40,140 nt of DNA from JANOGU01 sp964499865 (GCA_964499865.1 CAZCPY010000010.1:1-40140), one strand, 5' to 3'. Positions 15,338 to 23,572 are shown, counted from the first letter of the stretch. Made by a program: numbers and translations. The notes: a model not told the origin generated them from the sequence alone.

Positions 15338-16455
15338 CGGACCTGCCCGATTTCTACTACGGCACCCTGTGCCACGCCCCCCTGCGCGCCGCGGTGCTGG
15401 GGCGCGAGACGGATGCCGTGCCTGCACGGCTCGCCGGCCGGGCCGTGCACTGGGCCGAAGGACGCGACTTCCCCGTGATCCTGCCCCGCCCGGGAGCGGT
15501 GGCCGAGGGCGTGCTGGTCGCTGGCCTGACGGACGGGGACCGCGCGCGGCTGGATTTCCACGAGGCGGGCTTTGCTACCGACGTGGAGCAGGTGACGGTT
15601 GCCACCGACGCAGGCCCCTCCGCCGCGCGGCTCCTTGTTCCGCAGGCGGGGCGCTGGACGCCCGGCGCGCCCTGGCGCCTGGCGGACTGGGCGGCGCGCT
15701 GGGGCGACATCGCGACGGCGGCGGCCGAGGACGTGATGGCGCTGATGGGCCGCGCCGACGCCGCGGCCGTCGGCCGCCGACGCCAGGCCATGCTGGTGCG
15801 CGCCGCCACGCGCCTGCGCGCGCAGGCGGAACCCGCTCCCACCGCCCGCCGCCACCGCGCCGCGCCGGACGATGTGCGCCTGCTGGACCGCCGCCAGCCC
15901 TATGCCGCCTTCTTCGCGGTCGAGGAATACGACCTGACCCACCGCCGGTTCGACGGCAGCATGGCCGACCCCGTCAGCCGTGCCGTCTTCATCTCGGGCG
16001 ACGCCGTCACCGTGCTGCCCTATGACCCCGCGCGCGACCGTGTCCTGCTGATCGAACAGATCCGCATCGGCCCCCTGGGCCGCGGCGACCCGCAGCCATG
16101 GCAATTGGAGGCCATCGCCGGGCGCATCGACCCCGGCGAGACGCCGGAGCAGGCCGCCCGGCGCGAGGCGCAGGAAGAGGCGGGGATCACGCTCGGCCCC
16201 TTCCGCCACGTCGCGGCCTACTACCCCTCGCCCGGCGCCAAGGCGGAGTGGCTGACGAGCTACGTCGCCCTGACCGACCTGCCCGACGGCATCGCGGGCC
16301 CCGGCGGCAAGCCCGAGGAGGCCGAGGACATCCGCGGCCACCTGCTGGCCTGGGACGAGGTGGAGGCGCTGGTCGCCTCGGGCGAGATCAACAACGCGCC
16401 GCTGCTGGTCACGCTGCTGTGGCTGCGCCACGAACGGCCGCGGCTGCGCGGCTGA
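15334..16455 (+). CDS. trgB: TrgB-like protein: gamma-glutamylcyclotransferase-like plus NUDIX hydrolase
   Basis: The N-terminal part (1-190) begins DLPDFYYGTLCHAPL, the YGTL turn of gamma-glutamylcyclotransferase/AIG2-like proteins. The C-terminal part is an ADP-ribose-pyrophosphatase-like NUDIX domain with a complete Nudix box at residues 263-285 (GRIDPGE...RREAQEEAGI), including the metal-binding REAQEE glutamates. The protein probably hydrolyses ADP-ribose or a related nucleotide sugar; TrgB of Rhodobacter has the same layout. Two starts are possible: GTG 15334, which overlaps the trgA stop as GTGA, and ATG 15313, which overlaps it by 25 bp. I chose the GTG because family members begin close to DLPDFYYGTL. 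It ends the stress group; a strong hairpin follows. Confidence 0.85.
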   Translation: MTDLPDFYYGTLCHAPLRAAVLGRETDAVPARLAGRAVHWAEGRDFPVILPRPGAVAEGVLVAGLTDGDRARLDFHEAGFATDVEQVTVATDAGPSAARLLVPQAGRWTPGAPWRLADWAARWGDIATAAAEDVMALMGRADAAAVGRRRQAMLVRAATRLRAQAEPAPTARRHRAAPDDVRLLDRRQPYAAFFAVEEYDLTHRRFDGSMADPVSRAVFISGDAVTVLPYDPARDRVLLIEQIRIGPLGRGDPQPWQLEAIAGRIDPGETPEQAARREAQEEAGITLGPFRHVAAYYPSPGAKAEWLTSYVALTDLPDGIAGPGGKPEEAEDIRGHLLAWDEVEALVASGEINNAPLLVTLLWLRHERPRLRG

Positions 16456-16495
16456 CGCAAGCGGACCCCGCGGCAAGGCGGGGCGCCCCCCATCC

Positions 16496-16525
16496 TCTCC
16501 CTCCCCCACGAGGGGGGGAGGGAAG
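16496..16525. terminator. GC-rich inverted repeat (CCCTCCCCC-ACGA-GGGGGGGAGGG), shared with 32246-32274
   Basis: The strong hairpin lies between the convergent trgB and HAD genes and could end transcription from both sides. Almost the same sequence, with the flank GCGCC, occurs between rhaS and rhaT, so this is a dispersed palindromic repeat (REP-like) rather than a unique terminator. There is no T-run. Confidence 0.6.
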
Positions 16526-16534
16526 CGCCCTCGT

Positions 16535-17449
16535 TCAGGTCGTGGGCACGATCCAGTCCGGCACGATGCCCGAGGCGGCGATGAAGGATCCGGCCGCACG
16601 GCCCGCGAACAGCCCGTGATCGGTGACCAGAACCGTCCGGCACCCCGCCGCGGCCCCGCCCAGCACATCCGTGTGCAGCGTGTCGCCCACCATCGCCAGC
16701 CGCCCGGGCGGCAGGCCGGTGCGGGCGATGGCCTGGGTGAAGGCATCGGCAAAGGGCTTGCCGAACCAGTGGACGGGCACCTCCAGCGCATCCAGCAGGT
16801 CATGCCCGAACAGCCCCGGCTCCGCCGTCAGGCCGCCCTCGCGCGGGGCCACGAGGTCGGGGTTGGCGATCACCAGCGGCCGCGGGCGGCGCGCCAGCGC
16901 CGCGACCAGCCGCGCCTGCCATGCGGGTGTCCAGCGCGCGGCGGACAAAAACAGGATGGCGTCCGCCCCGTCCAGCGCCGAAGGCGCGGCAAAGGCATCG
17001 ACCAGCCTTGCGGGCATGTCGGCGAAACAGTCGCCCTCGGCCCCCAGCGCCGCCCAGGTGGCGCCCGGCGCGATGCGCTCCAGCGCCGCGGCCGCCACAT
17101 CGCGCGAGGCGATGACCTCATCGGCGGCGAAATCGAAGCCCAGCCGGTGATACTTGGCCAGCAGCTGCGCCCGCGTGTAGCTGGCCGCATTCGTCAGCAC
17201 CACCAGCCGCTTGCCCCGCGCCCGCAGCCCTGCCATCCGCGCCACGGCGCCGGGGATCGGCGTCTCGCCCACGTTCAGCACGCCGAAGGCGTCGAGCAGG
17301 AAGCCGTCCACCTCGTCCGCCACCTCGCCCAGATGCGCAGCAGTGCGGGACGCCGCAGGGCAGCGCGCCAACGGCAGGCGGGGGCGGATCGCCTCGTAGC
17401 GGGCAAAGGCGGTGGCGGCGTCGGTCACCACCGCGGCGGCGTCAGACAC
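16535..17449 (-). CDS. HAD-superfamily (class IIA, TIGR01459-type) sugar phosphatase
   Basis: The 304-residue protein is likely a phosphatase of the HAD IIA branch (NagD/glycerol-phosphate phosphatase-like). HAD motif I is DGFLLDAFGVLN (about residues 48-59), motif II is in VVLTNAASYTR, and motif IV is MVGDTLHTDVLGG, with the GKP of motif III in HWFGKPFADAF. It is the last gene of the minus-strand operon: its start overlaps the SDR stop by 8 bp. In this setting it probably removes phosphate from a sugar phosphate made by the pathway, but the substrate is not known. Confidence 0.85.
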   Translation of the reverse strand: MSDAAAVVTDAATAFARYEAIRPRLPLARCPAASRTAAHLGEVADEVDGFLLDAFGVLNVGETPIPGAVARMAGLRARGKRLVVLTNAASYTRAQLLAKYHRLGFDFAADEVIASRDVAAAALERIAPGATWAALGAEGDCFADMPARLVDAFAAPSALDGADAILFLSAARWTPAWQARLVAALARRPRPLVIANPDLVAPREGGLTAEPGLFGHDLLDALEVPVHWFGKPFADAFTQAIARTGLPPGRLAMVGDTLHTDVLGGAAAGCRTVLVTDHGLFAGRAAGSFIAASGIVPDWIVPTT

Positions 17450-18209
17450 TCGTGAACCCGCCTTCCACCATCAGGAGCGCCCCGTTGACCATGTCCGAGG
17501 CGGAGGACGCCAGATACAGCGCCGCATCCGCCACCTCGACCGGCTCGGCGAAGCGGCGGGCGGGGGTTGCGTTGCGGAAGGGGTCGCCCTTGGCCGGGTC
17601 GCCCCAGACCTTGCGGCCCATCGGCGTCATCACCACGGTGGGGCAGATCGCGTTGACCTGGATGTTGTGCCGCGCCCATTCGGCGCAAAGCGACTTGGTC
17701 AGCGCGTTCAGGCCGCCCTTGGAGGCCGCATAGGCGGCGTGGTCGTCCAGCGCGATCACCCCGGTCTGGCTGCTGATGTTGATGATCTTGCCCCTTCCTT
17801 GCGCGATCATCGCGGGCGCCAGTGTCCGCGCGGTCAGGAAGGGCGCGCGCAGGTTGACCGCCATCATGCGGTCCCAGTCCCCGGTCGAGACGTCCACCGC
17901 GGGCGCGACCTGGGCGATCCCGGCAGAGTTCACCAGGATGTCGATCGTGCCCCAGTCCGCCAGCGCCCGGTCGCAGGCGGCCACGGGGTCGGTCGGGCTT
18001 TCCATCTCGGCCACCAGCGTCAGGCAGCGGCGGCCATGGGCGCGCACCGCCGCCGCGGTGGCGGCAAGGTCGGCCGCATCGCGCCCCAGCGCCACGATGT
18101 CGGCCCCGGCCTCGGCCAGCACGGCGCAGATCTCGGCCCCGATGCCCTTGGAGGCGCCGGTGACCAGCGCCTTCTTGCCGGCCAGGGAGAATCGGTCCTG
18201 CCAGCCCAT
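17442..18209 (-). CDS. Short-chain dehydrogenase/reductase (polyol or gluconate dehydrogenase-like)
   Basis: The 255-residue classical SDR has the nucleotide-binding TGASKGIG (near the N-terminus), structural NSAG, catalytic NISSQTG and AAYAASKGG (Tyr and Lys about residues 160-165) and the ending GALLMVEGGF. The opening FSLAGKKALVTGASKGIGAEI is usual in gluconate 5-dehydrogenase and D-threitol-type dehydrogenases. The second gene of the operon encodes a sugar isomerase, so oxidation of a polyol or sugar acid is a reasonable inference. It overlaps the HAD gene by 8 bp and follows the SIS gene by 3 bp. No signal peptide is seen. Confidence 0.9.
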   Translation of the reverse strand: MGWQDRFSLAGKKALVTGASKGIGAEICAVLAEAGADIVALGRDAADLAATAAAVRAHGRRCLTLVAEMESPTDPVAACDRALADWGTIDILVNSAGIAQVAPAVDVSTGDWDRMMAVNLRAPFLTARTLAPAMIAQGRGKIINISSQTGVIALDDHAAYAASKGGLNALTKSLCAEWARHNIQVNAICPTVVMTPMGRKVWGDPAKGDPFRNATPARRFAEPVEVADAALYLASSASDMVNGALLMVEGGFTSV

Positions 18210-18212
18210 CGC

Positions 18213-18770
18213 CTACTCCAGGTTCGTATGCCGCGCGCGCATGGCCTGCGGGTCGATGCGAAGGCGGTCGCGCAGGGCGAGGATCAGAAGCTCGAAAGCC
18301 AGGTACTGCGCGCCCTCGAACAGAGAGCCCATCGGCAGGACCGAGACCGCGCCACCCCGGTCGTCGGCCATCGTCTGCGCCGGGATCACCAGCACCCGGT
18401 CGGCGGCCCGCGGTGCCGTCCCGCCGGGCTGCGCGGTGACGCAGGCGATGCGGGCGCCGTCACGGCGGGCCACGCCGATCAGCCCGTCCACGGTAGAAAA
18501 CCCGCCCGGGCCCGCCGACACCAGCAGCAGGTCGCCCGCACCCAACGGCGGGCAGGACATGTCGCCCACCATATGCGCATCGAGGCCCGCATGATACAGC
18601 CGCATCGCCAGGGCCCGCATCATCAGCCCCTCGCGCCCGACGCCATGGCAGGCGATGCGGGCTGCGGTGGCGATCTCCTCCACCAGCCCGTCGAGCGCGG
18701 CGGGGTCGATCGCCGCCACCGCGTCACGGATTTCCCCGGCCGCGCGCGCGGCAAGATCGGCCAGGGTCAT
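18213..18770 (-). CDS. SIS-domain sugar isomerase (6-phospho-3-hexuloisomerase-like)
   Basis: The 185-residue protein consists of one SIS (sugar isomerase) domain: an N-terminal helix pair, then ARIACHGVGREGLMMRALAMRLYHAGLDAHMVGD, with the phosphosugar-binding turn, followed by GDLLLVSAGPGGFSTV and a final helix. Size and order match the HxlB/PHI and related small phosphosugar isomerases. It would interconvert a ketose and aldose phosphate or a keto-sugar isomer pair; the specific sugar is not visible. Its start overlaps the upstream dehydrogenase gene by 4 bp (ATGA), showing translational coupling. Confidence 0.85.
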   Translation of the reverse strand: MTLADLAARAAGEIRDAVAAIDPAALDGLVEEIATAARIACHGVGREGLMMRALAMRLYHAGLDAHMVGDMSCPPLGAGDLLLVSAGPGGFSTVDGLIGVARRDGARIACVTAQPGGTAPRAADRVLVIPAQTMADDRGGAVSVLPMGSLFEGAQYLAFELLILALRDRLRIDPQAMRARHTNLE

Positions 18771-20110
18771 GTTCCCACCCTGCGTTGCATCGCCGTCGGC
18801 AGCACGGCGGCGGAAGCCTGGTCCAGCAGGCCGCAATCGTCCAGCAGGTCCAGCACGGTATAGCGGCTGCGCAGGAAACGCGCCTTGACCACGGTGGCCT
18901 GCAAGTCCTGCGGCGTCAGCCCGATGTCGCCAGGGTGCACCGGCGCACCGGCGCGCGAAAGATGGTCGGCCATGCGCGCCGCGGTCCACAGCCGCGCCCG
19001 CAGCCGCGCCCGCAGGTCGGGCCAGAGGCCCGCCAGCCGCGCGATCCGGTCGGCCAGTGCAGCGCCCTCGACATGCTTGGCCCGCGTCTCGGCCAGCGCG
19101 CGGTCGGCGATGTCGGCCTGGGGAAAGGCGGCACGGATCTCGGCCTCCCGGGCCGCCATGTCCGCGGCCTGTGCCGCGCGGCGGTGCGGGTCGAGCCGCG
19201 ACAGGTCCTGCGCCAGCAGCCAGTCGAACAGCCTCAGCGCCGCCATCGTGCCGACCGCCACGCAGGCGCCGTGGCTGACGCGCTCGCCCCCGTGGTGCAG
19301 GTCGTCCATTTCCCACAGATGCGCGATCTGGTGGTCGGCGCCGCTGGCGGGGCGCGAGGAGCCGTGCGCCTCCATCGCCAGGCCCACGACGGTCAGGCCC
19401 AGGAACAGCCCCTCCACCGCCGCCGGGTCGCCCGCGGCGATGCGGTCGGGCTGCGACAGCCAGCCCGCCAGCCCGTCCTGCACCATGGGCCAGGCCACAC
19501 CGTCGATGGCCTCGATCCCCAGCGCGTCCGCGATCATCCAGTCGCCGCCCGCAGGCACCTTGCCCGCAAGGTCGCCATAGCCCCAGCCGGTCATCTCGCG
19601 CGGGGCGGCGGCGATCACGTCCAGGTCGGCCAGCAGCACCTTTGCGGGACGGCAGGGGATGGTCTTCTTGAACCCCCTCACCGACAACGGCGCCCCGGCC
19701 GAGGTATAGCCGTCCATGCTGGCCGCCGTCGCCACGCACAGGTAGGCGCGGTCCAGCCCGAAGGCTGCGTGCTTGACCACATCGTTCATCACGCCCGACC
19801 CGATGGCGACCGGCGTCTCGCCCGGGGCCAGCGCGGCAGCCAGGCTGACGGCCAGGTCGACCGTGGGCTTGGGGCGGGGGCGGGCGGGGATGACGCGGCG
19901 GCGCGTGGCGATGCCCGCGGCGTTCAGCGCGCCCTCGACCGCCGCACCGGCGGCGGCCCAGCCACGCTCATCCGCGAACAGGCAGGCGGGTCCGGCGAAA
20001 TGGCGTGCATAGAGCGCCCCGGCCTGACCCAGCACGCCGCGGCCGATGCGCACCTCGGCCACCTGCGCCGACCGGGCGACGGCGCGGCCGATCAGGTCCG
20101 GCCCGCTCAT
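18767..20110 (-). CDS. AraM/EgsA-like sn-glycerol-1-phosphate dehydrogenase family protein
   Basis: The 447-residue protein belongs to the iron-containing-alcohol-dehydrogenase-like fold, in the glycerol-1-phosphate dehydrogenase/AraM subgroup. Visible marks are PVAIGSGVMNDVVKHAAF (NAD-binding glycine turn), VATAASMDGYTSAGAPL, the metal-site GYGDLAGK (Asp), ASGADHQIAHLWEM (His) and SHGACVAVGTMAAL (His). All three metal ligands seem present. AraM of Bacillus makes glycerol-1-phosphate from dihydroxyacetone phosphate; in sugar clusters relatives act on other sugar phosphates, so the substrate is open. It is flanked by overlapping genes on both sides (4 bp each), with the eroded ABC ATPase upstream. 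The C-terminal 60 residues are an extra helical part usual for this subgroup. Confidence 0.88.
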   Translation of the reverse strand: MSGPDLIGRAVARSAQVAEVRIGRGVLGQAGALYARHFAGPACLFADERGWAAAGAAVEGALNAAGIATRRRVIPARPRPKPTVDLAVSLAAALAPGETPVAIGSGVMNDVVKHAAFGLDRAYLCVATAASMDGYTSAGAPLSVRGFKKTIPCRPAKVLLADLDVIAAAPREMTGWGYGDLAGKVPAGGDWMIADALGIEAIDGVAWPMVQDGLAGWLSQPDRIAAGDPAAVEGLFLGLTVVGLAMEAHGSSRPASGADHQIAHLWEMDDLHHGGERVSHGACVAVGTMAALRLFDWLLAQDLSRLDPHRRAAQAADMAAREAEIRAAFPQADIADRALAETRAKHVEGAALADRIARLAGLWPDLRARLRARLWTAARMADHLSRAGAPVHPGDIGLTPQDLQATVVKARFLRSRYTVLDLLDDCGLLDQASAAVLPTAMQRRVGT

Positions 20111-20715
20111 GCCGAAGGCTCCGACGCCAGCGACCCGGGCCCCGGCACCCGGCCCGGCGTGTCGAAATGGGGCTGGCGGTGCGCGGGCAGGTCGAGGCCC
20201 ACCGGATCGCCGTGGTCCGGCCGCGTGTCGCCCTCGGTCCGGTCCGCCATCGCCGTGCCGCCGTCCGGCGTCACGCCAGGGCAGGCATCACCCCCCGGCG
20301 TTTCCCGCAGGGTGATCCGCGCGCGGACCCGCCCCTGCCCCGCCCGGCGCGGGCCGACTTGTTCCGGCCGCGGCACGCGCGCGGCGTCCGCGATGCGGCG
20401 GATCCGGCCACCCGGGGCGAAGCTGCTGACCTTCATGCCGAAGTCCATGTTTTCCCGCACCGTCATGCGGGGATGGAGCGCACAGGACCGGACCACCATG
20501 GCGACATCGCGGTCGCAGGGTGCCAGCCACGTCGCGTCGCGCCCGCCGATGGCGATCGTGCCGCCGGACACCTCCAGCGCCGCGAACGACCGCAGCAGCG
20601 CGGACCTGCCGCCGCCGGACGGGCCGACGAAGACGCAGACCTCGCGATGCCGAACGCGACGCGCCCGCGCCGCGCCGCGGTGCTTGCTGACCCCCGTCAA
20701 CCCTGCCTCGGCCAT
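20107..20715 (-). pseudogene. Eroded MalK/UgpC-type ABC ATPase (internal deletion, catalytic residues lost)
   Basis: The frame is open for 202 residues but the family length is about 350-370. The N-terminal 110 residues are recognisable: MAEAGLTGVSK, VFVGPSGGGRSALLR in place of GPSGCGKSTLLR, SGGTIAIGGRDATWLAPCDRDVAMVVRSCALHPRMTVREN. The Walker A lysine is Arg, and the Q-loop glutamine is Arg. Everything from the signature through Walker B and the H-loop is missing. The end (about 165-190, VGLDLPAHRQPHFDTPGR) is the TOBE-like C-terminus of MalK, in the same frame. This is a non-functional relic. It begins the operon and its stop overlaps the AraM-like start (ATGA), so translation may still be coupled to the downstream enzymes. 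Confidence 0.75.
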
Positions 20716-20855
20716 CCGCCCCCGATTTTTCCGCCGGCAGTCTTCAGGTCGATCCGCCGCCCGTCCGATACCTTCATCCGCACACCGTTACAGATGGACG
20801 TCAGCTCCGCAACGGCAGACCCCCGGGGGCGGATCGAGTTGGGCGGATACCCCCG

Positions 20856-21275
20856 ATGCCCACGCGCGTCTCACGGCGAACGCGTGCCGCCTTCGCCGGC
20901 CCCGCGGTGCCGGCGCTGCTGGCGGTGGGGATCGTGCCGCCGGCCGTCGCGCTGTGGAAAAGCCTGCACCACAGCCACCTGACAAGGCTGGCGCAGAGCC
21001 GCTTCGCGGGCTTGAAGAACGACCGGAACGTGCTGACCGACCCGGTGTTCTGGCAGGCCATCGGGCGCACGGCGCTGCTGTGTCTCGCCGCCGTGATGGC
21101 CACCTCGACGCTGATCGTGGTTCCGGTCTTGATCTTCGCGCTTGCGGCCGCGAAGCATCGGATCCGGGCGCTCACCATGGGGGCCGTGAAACAGGAACCC
21201 GATGCCGCGCGCGCCGGAACTGCCGCAGATCGACACGGAAGAGCGGTTCCCCGCGCAGGTCGCCTGGGCCGATGA
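20856..21275 (+). pseudogene. Fusion relic of two sugar ABC permeases (MalF start joined to MalG end)
   Basis: The 139-residue frame begins like a MalF/UgpA permease: AGPAVPALLAVGIVPPAVALWKSLHHSHLTRL...FAGLKNDRNVLTDPVFWQAIGRTALL. After about residue 75 it changes to the end of a MalG/UgpE permease (LIVVPVLIFALAAAKHRIRALTMGAVKQ). Both membrane cores, including the EAA coupling loops, are absent, so roughly 1.6 kb has been lost from an original pair of genes. The natural stop after GAVK is gone, and the frame runs another 30 residues over the start of the regulator gene. A misassembly could mimic this, but the eroded ATPase next to it supports real decay. Confidence 0.7.
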
Positions 21276-22113
21276 TGTCGAGGGGCTGACGCAGGAACAG
21301 GTGGCGGGCAAGCCGGGCGCGACGCGGCTGCGGGTGAACAAGGCCCTGTCGGACGCGCGCGACCGCGGGCCGGTGCGCTTCGGCTTCAGCACCGCCTATG
21401 CCGCCTGCGCCGCGCCCGGGGCCGCGCTCTGCGCCCGCCGGGGCCTGCGGCAGGCCCCTGTCGCACCCGCGCCGGTCGACGACCGCGACGTGCAGACGGC
21501 GACCGGCGCGGCACTGGGCCACCTTCTGGCCGAGGTGCTGGCCGACCCCGCCCTGCGCCTGTCCGGCATGTCCCGGGGCGGCACCTTGAACGTCGCGACC
21601 CGCTTGGTCGGCGCGCCGGACCGGCCCGACCTCGAGGTGACGAGCGTCAGGGGCGGTCTGGCCGAGGGGTCGGACCTCAATTCCCTCGAGATCACCACGC
21701 GGCTGGCGGACCTGACGGGCGCGCGGCATTGCTGCTTCACCGCGCCGGTCTCCGCAGGCAGCCGCGAGACGATCATGGGGCCGGACGTCTTCCGCGACGT
21801 GATCGCGCGGCTGCGCAGGGTGGACGCCATCGCCATCGCCGCGGGCGACCTGTCGCGGCGCAGCCTGCCGTTGCAGGTGGGCCAGCCGCGCGATGTCTCG
21901 GCGCGGGAGCGCATCGCACCGGGCGGGGTGGGCGACATCCCGGGCACCGTGATCGACGCCGAAGGCGGCGCGCCGGCGCATCCGCCGGACGCGCGGGTGA
22001 TCGGCACCGGGCTTGATTACCCGGGCCCGATCGCCGACGTGATCCTGGCCGCGGGCGGCCTGCACAAGGTGCCGGTCGTCCGCGCCGCCCTGCGCCGGGG
22101 CGTGGTCAAGACG
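21202..22113 (+). CDS. SorC-family sugar-binding transcriptional regulator, 3' end lost in assembly gap, possibly degraded
   Basis: An N-terminal winged helix (about 8-60, QVAWADDVEGLTQEQVAGKPGATRLRVNKAL) is followed by a SorC/DeoR-type phosphosugar-binding domain (about 70-304), with GLAEGSDLNSLEITTRLADLTGA, CCFTAPVSAGSRETIM and a last visible ILAAGGLHKVPVVRAALRRGVV. Regulators of this type (like EryD, DeoR-C subfamily) respond to the phosphorylated sugar and control polyol operons. The recognition region has Lys-Pro-Gly where relatives have Arg-Leu-Gly, and several conserved positions in the sensor domain differ, so the gene may be decaying like its neighbours. The final 15 or so residues fall in the ten-N gap. 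Start ATG 21202 has AGGAAC upstream. Confidence 0.7.
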
Positions 22114-22123
22114 NNNNNNNNNN
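22114..22123. other. Assembly gap (ten N) between regulator and kinase
   Basis: Ten N remove the end of the SorC-type regulator and the start codon of the kinase. The real gap must be longer than ten bases to hold the missing regulator end, its stop and the kinase start. Confidence 0.95.
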
Positions 22124-23572
22124 CACATCGGCATCGACCTCGGCACGTCCGGCATCAAGGCGGTGCTGATCGCGGATCTGGCGCGCGTGGTCACTGTCGC
22201 CGCCGAGCCCGTCGCCGTCAGCCGCCCGCACCTGGGGTGGAGCGAACAGGACCCCGACCTCTGGGTCTCGACCGTGCTGGCCTGTCTGGACCGGCTGGCA
22301 GCGGCAGCCCCGCGCGAGATGGCGGCGGTGCGCGGGATCGGGCTGTCGGGGCAGATGCTGGCGGCGCTGGTGCTGGACCGCGACCTGCGGCCCCTGCGCC
22401 CCGCCATGCTGTGGAACGACCAGCGGGCGCTGGCGGAATGCGCCGAGCTGCTGGCCGCCGTCCCCGACATCGGGCGGCGCACCAACGGCACGCCCGACCC
22501 CGGCATCACGGCGCCGAAGCTCATCTGGCTCAGGCGGCACGAGCCCGCGCTGATGGATCGCGCGCGGATGCTGATGCTGACCAAGGACTACGTCCGCCTC
22601 GCCCTGACCGGAGAGGTGGCGACCGAACCCTCGGACGCGGGCGGCACGCAGCTTCTGGACGTGGCAAGCGGCGCCTGGGACCCCGCGCTGTGCAAGGCCG
22701 CGGGCTGGGACCCGGCGCATCTGCCGCCGGTGCTGCCAAGCTGGGCCGAGGCGGGGCGGCTGCGGCCTGACCTCGGCGCGCGCTGGGGCATGGCGGGGCC
22801 GGTGGCGGTGGCGGCGGGGGCGGGGGACAACATGGGCGCGACCCTGGGCGCCGGGGGCGCGCGGCCGGGGGATGCGGTGCTGACGATCGGCACCTCGGGC
22901 GTCGCCTGCGTGGTGGACGCGCGCTTTCACCCGGGGCCGGAGAGGGCGGTCCTGACCTCGGCGCATGTCGTGCCAGAGGTCTTCCTGTCGATGGGGGTGG
23001 TGATGTCGGCCACCGCCTCCCTGGACTGGGTGGGCGCGCTGACGGGACAGGGCGTGCCCGCGCTGGATGCCGCGGCCACGGCTTTTGCAGGCGGCGGCGT
23101 GGCGGCGGCGCCGCTGTTCCTGCCTTGCCTGACCGGCGTGCGCACGCCGCTGAACCGGCCCGACCTTCTGGGCCGGATCGCGGGCCTGCACCCCGGCGTG
23201 ACGCCCGCGATGCTGGCCTATGCGACGATGGAGGGCGTGGCCTTCCAGTTCGCCGACTGCCTGGCCGCGCAAGCCGGGGTGGGCGCCCGGGCCGACCGGA
23301 TCACGGTCGTCGGCGGCGGCACGCGCAGCGCGCTGTGGACGAAGGTGCTGGCCACCGTGCTGGACCGCCCGCTGGCGCTGGTCGAAGGCGCCGACCTCGC
23401 GGGCCCCCGCGGTGCGGCGCGGCTGGCGGCGGTGGCGGCAGGGGCGCCGGTGGCGGTGCTGTCCGACCCGGTTCCGGCAAGCGGCACGATCCTGCCCGAC
23501 CCCGGGCTGGCCCCCGCACTCGCCGCCCGCCGCGCGACCTTTGCGGCGCTTGCGGCCTCGGGGCAGGGTTAG
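22124..23572 (+). CDS. xylB: FGGY-family carbohydrate kinase, xylulokinase type (start codon in gap)
   Basis: The 482 visible residues form a complete FGGY kinase except for the first methionine. Marks are IGIDLGTSGIKAVLI (first phosphate-binding turn), GWSEQDPDLW, GIGLSGQMLAALVLD, PAMLWNDQRA (catalytic Asp region), TNGTPDPGITAPKLIWLRRHEP, TKDYVRLALTGE, AGAGDNMGATLGAG with GTSGVACVV, and the C-terminal VVGGGTRSALWTKVLA. The sequence is of the xylulokinase subgroup and would phosphorylate D-xylulose or a similar ketose or polyol with ATP. It appears intact, in contrast to the eroded transporter upstream. It ends one base before the stop of the convergent glycosyltransferase gene. Confidence 0.9.
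   Translation, partial: HIGIDLGTSGIKAVLIADLARVVTVAAEPVAVSRPHLGWSEQDPDLWVSTVLACLDRLAAAAPREMAAVRGIGLSGQMLAALVLDRDLRPLRPAMLWNDQRALAECAELLAAVPDIGRRTNGTPDPGITAPKLIWLRRHEPALMDRARMLMLTKDYVRLALTGEVATEPSDAGGTQLLDVASGAWDPALCKAAGWDPAHLPPVLPSWAEAGRLRPDLGARWGMAGPVAVAAGAGDNMGATLGAGGARPGDAVLTIGTSGVACVVDARFHPGPERAVLTSAHVVPEVFLSMGVVMSATASLDWVGALTGQGVPALDAAATAFAGGGVAAAPLFLPCLTGVRTPLNRPDLLGRIAGLHPGVTPAMLAYATMEGVAFQFADCLAAQAGVGARADRITVVGGGTRSALWTKVLATVLDRPLALVEGADLAGPRGAARLAAVAAGAPVAVLSDPVPASGTILPDPGLAPALAARRATFAALAASGQG

Noticed and set aside
12125..15427. 1100-codon open frame opposite the photolyase, cfa and trgA genes
   Set aside because: Antisense shadow in GC-rich DNA; the plus-strand genes carry all family motifs, and the antisense product resembles nothing.
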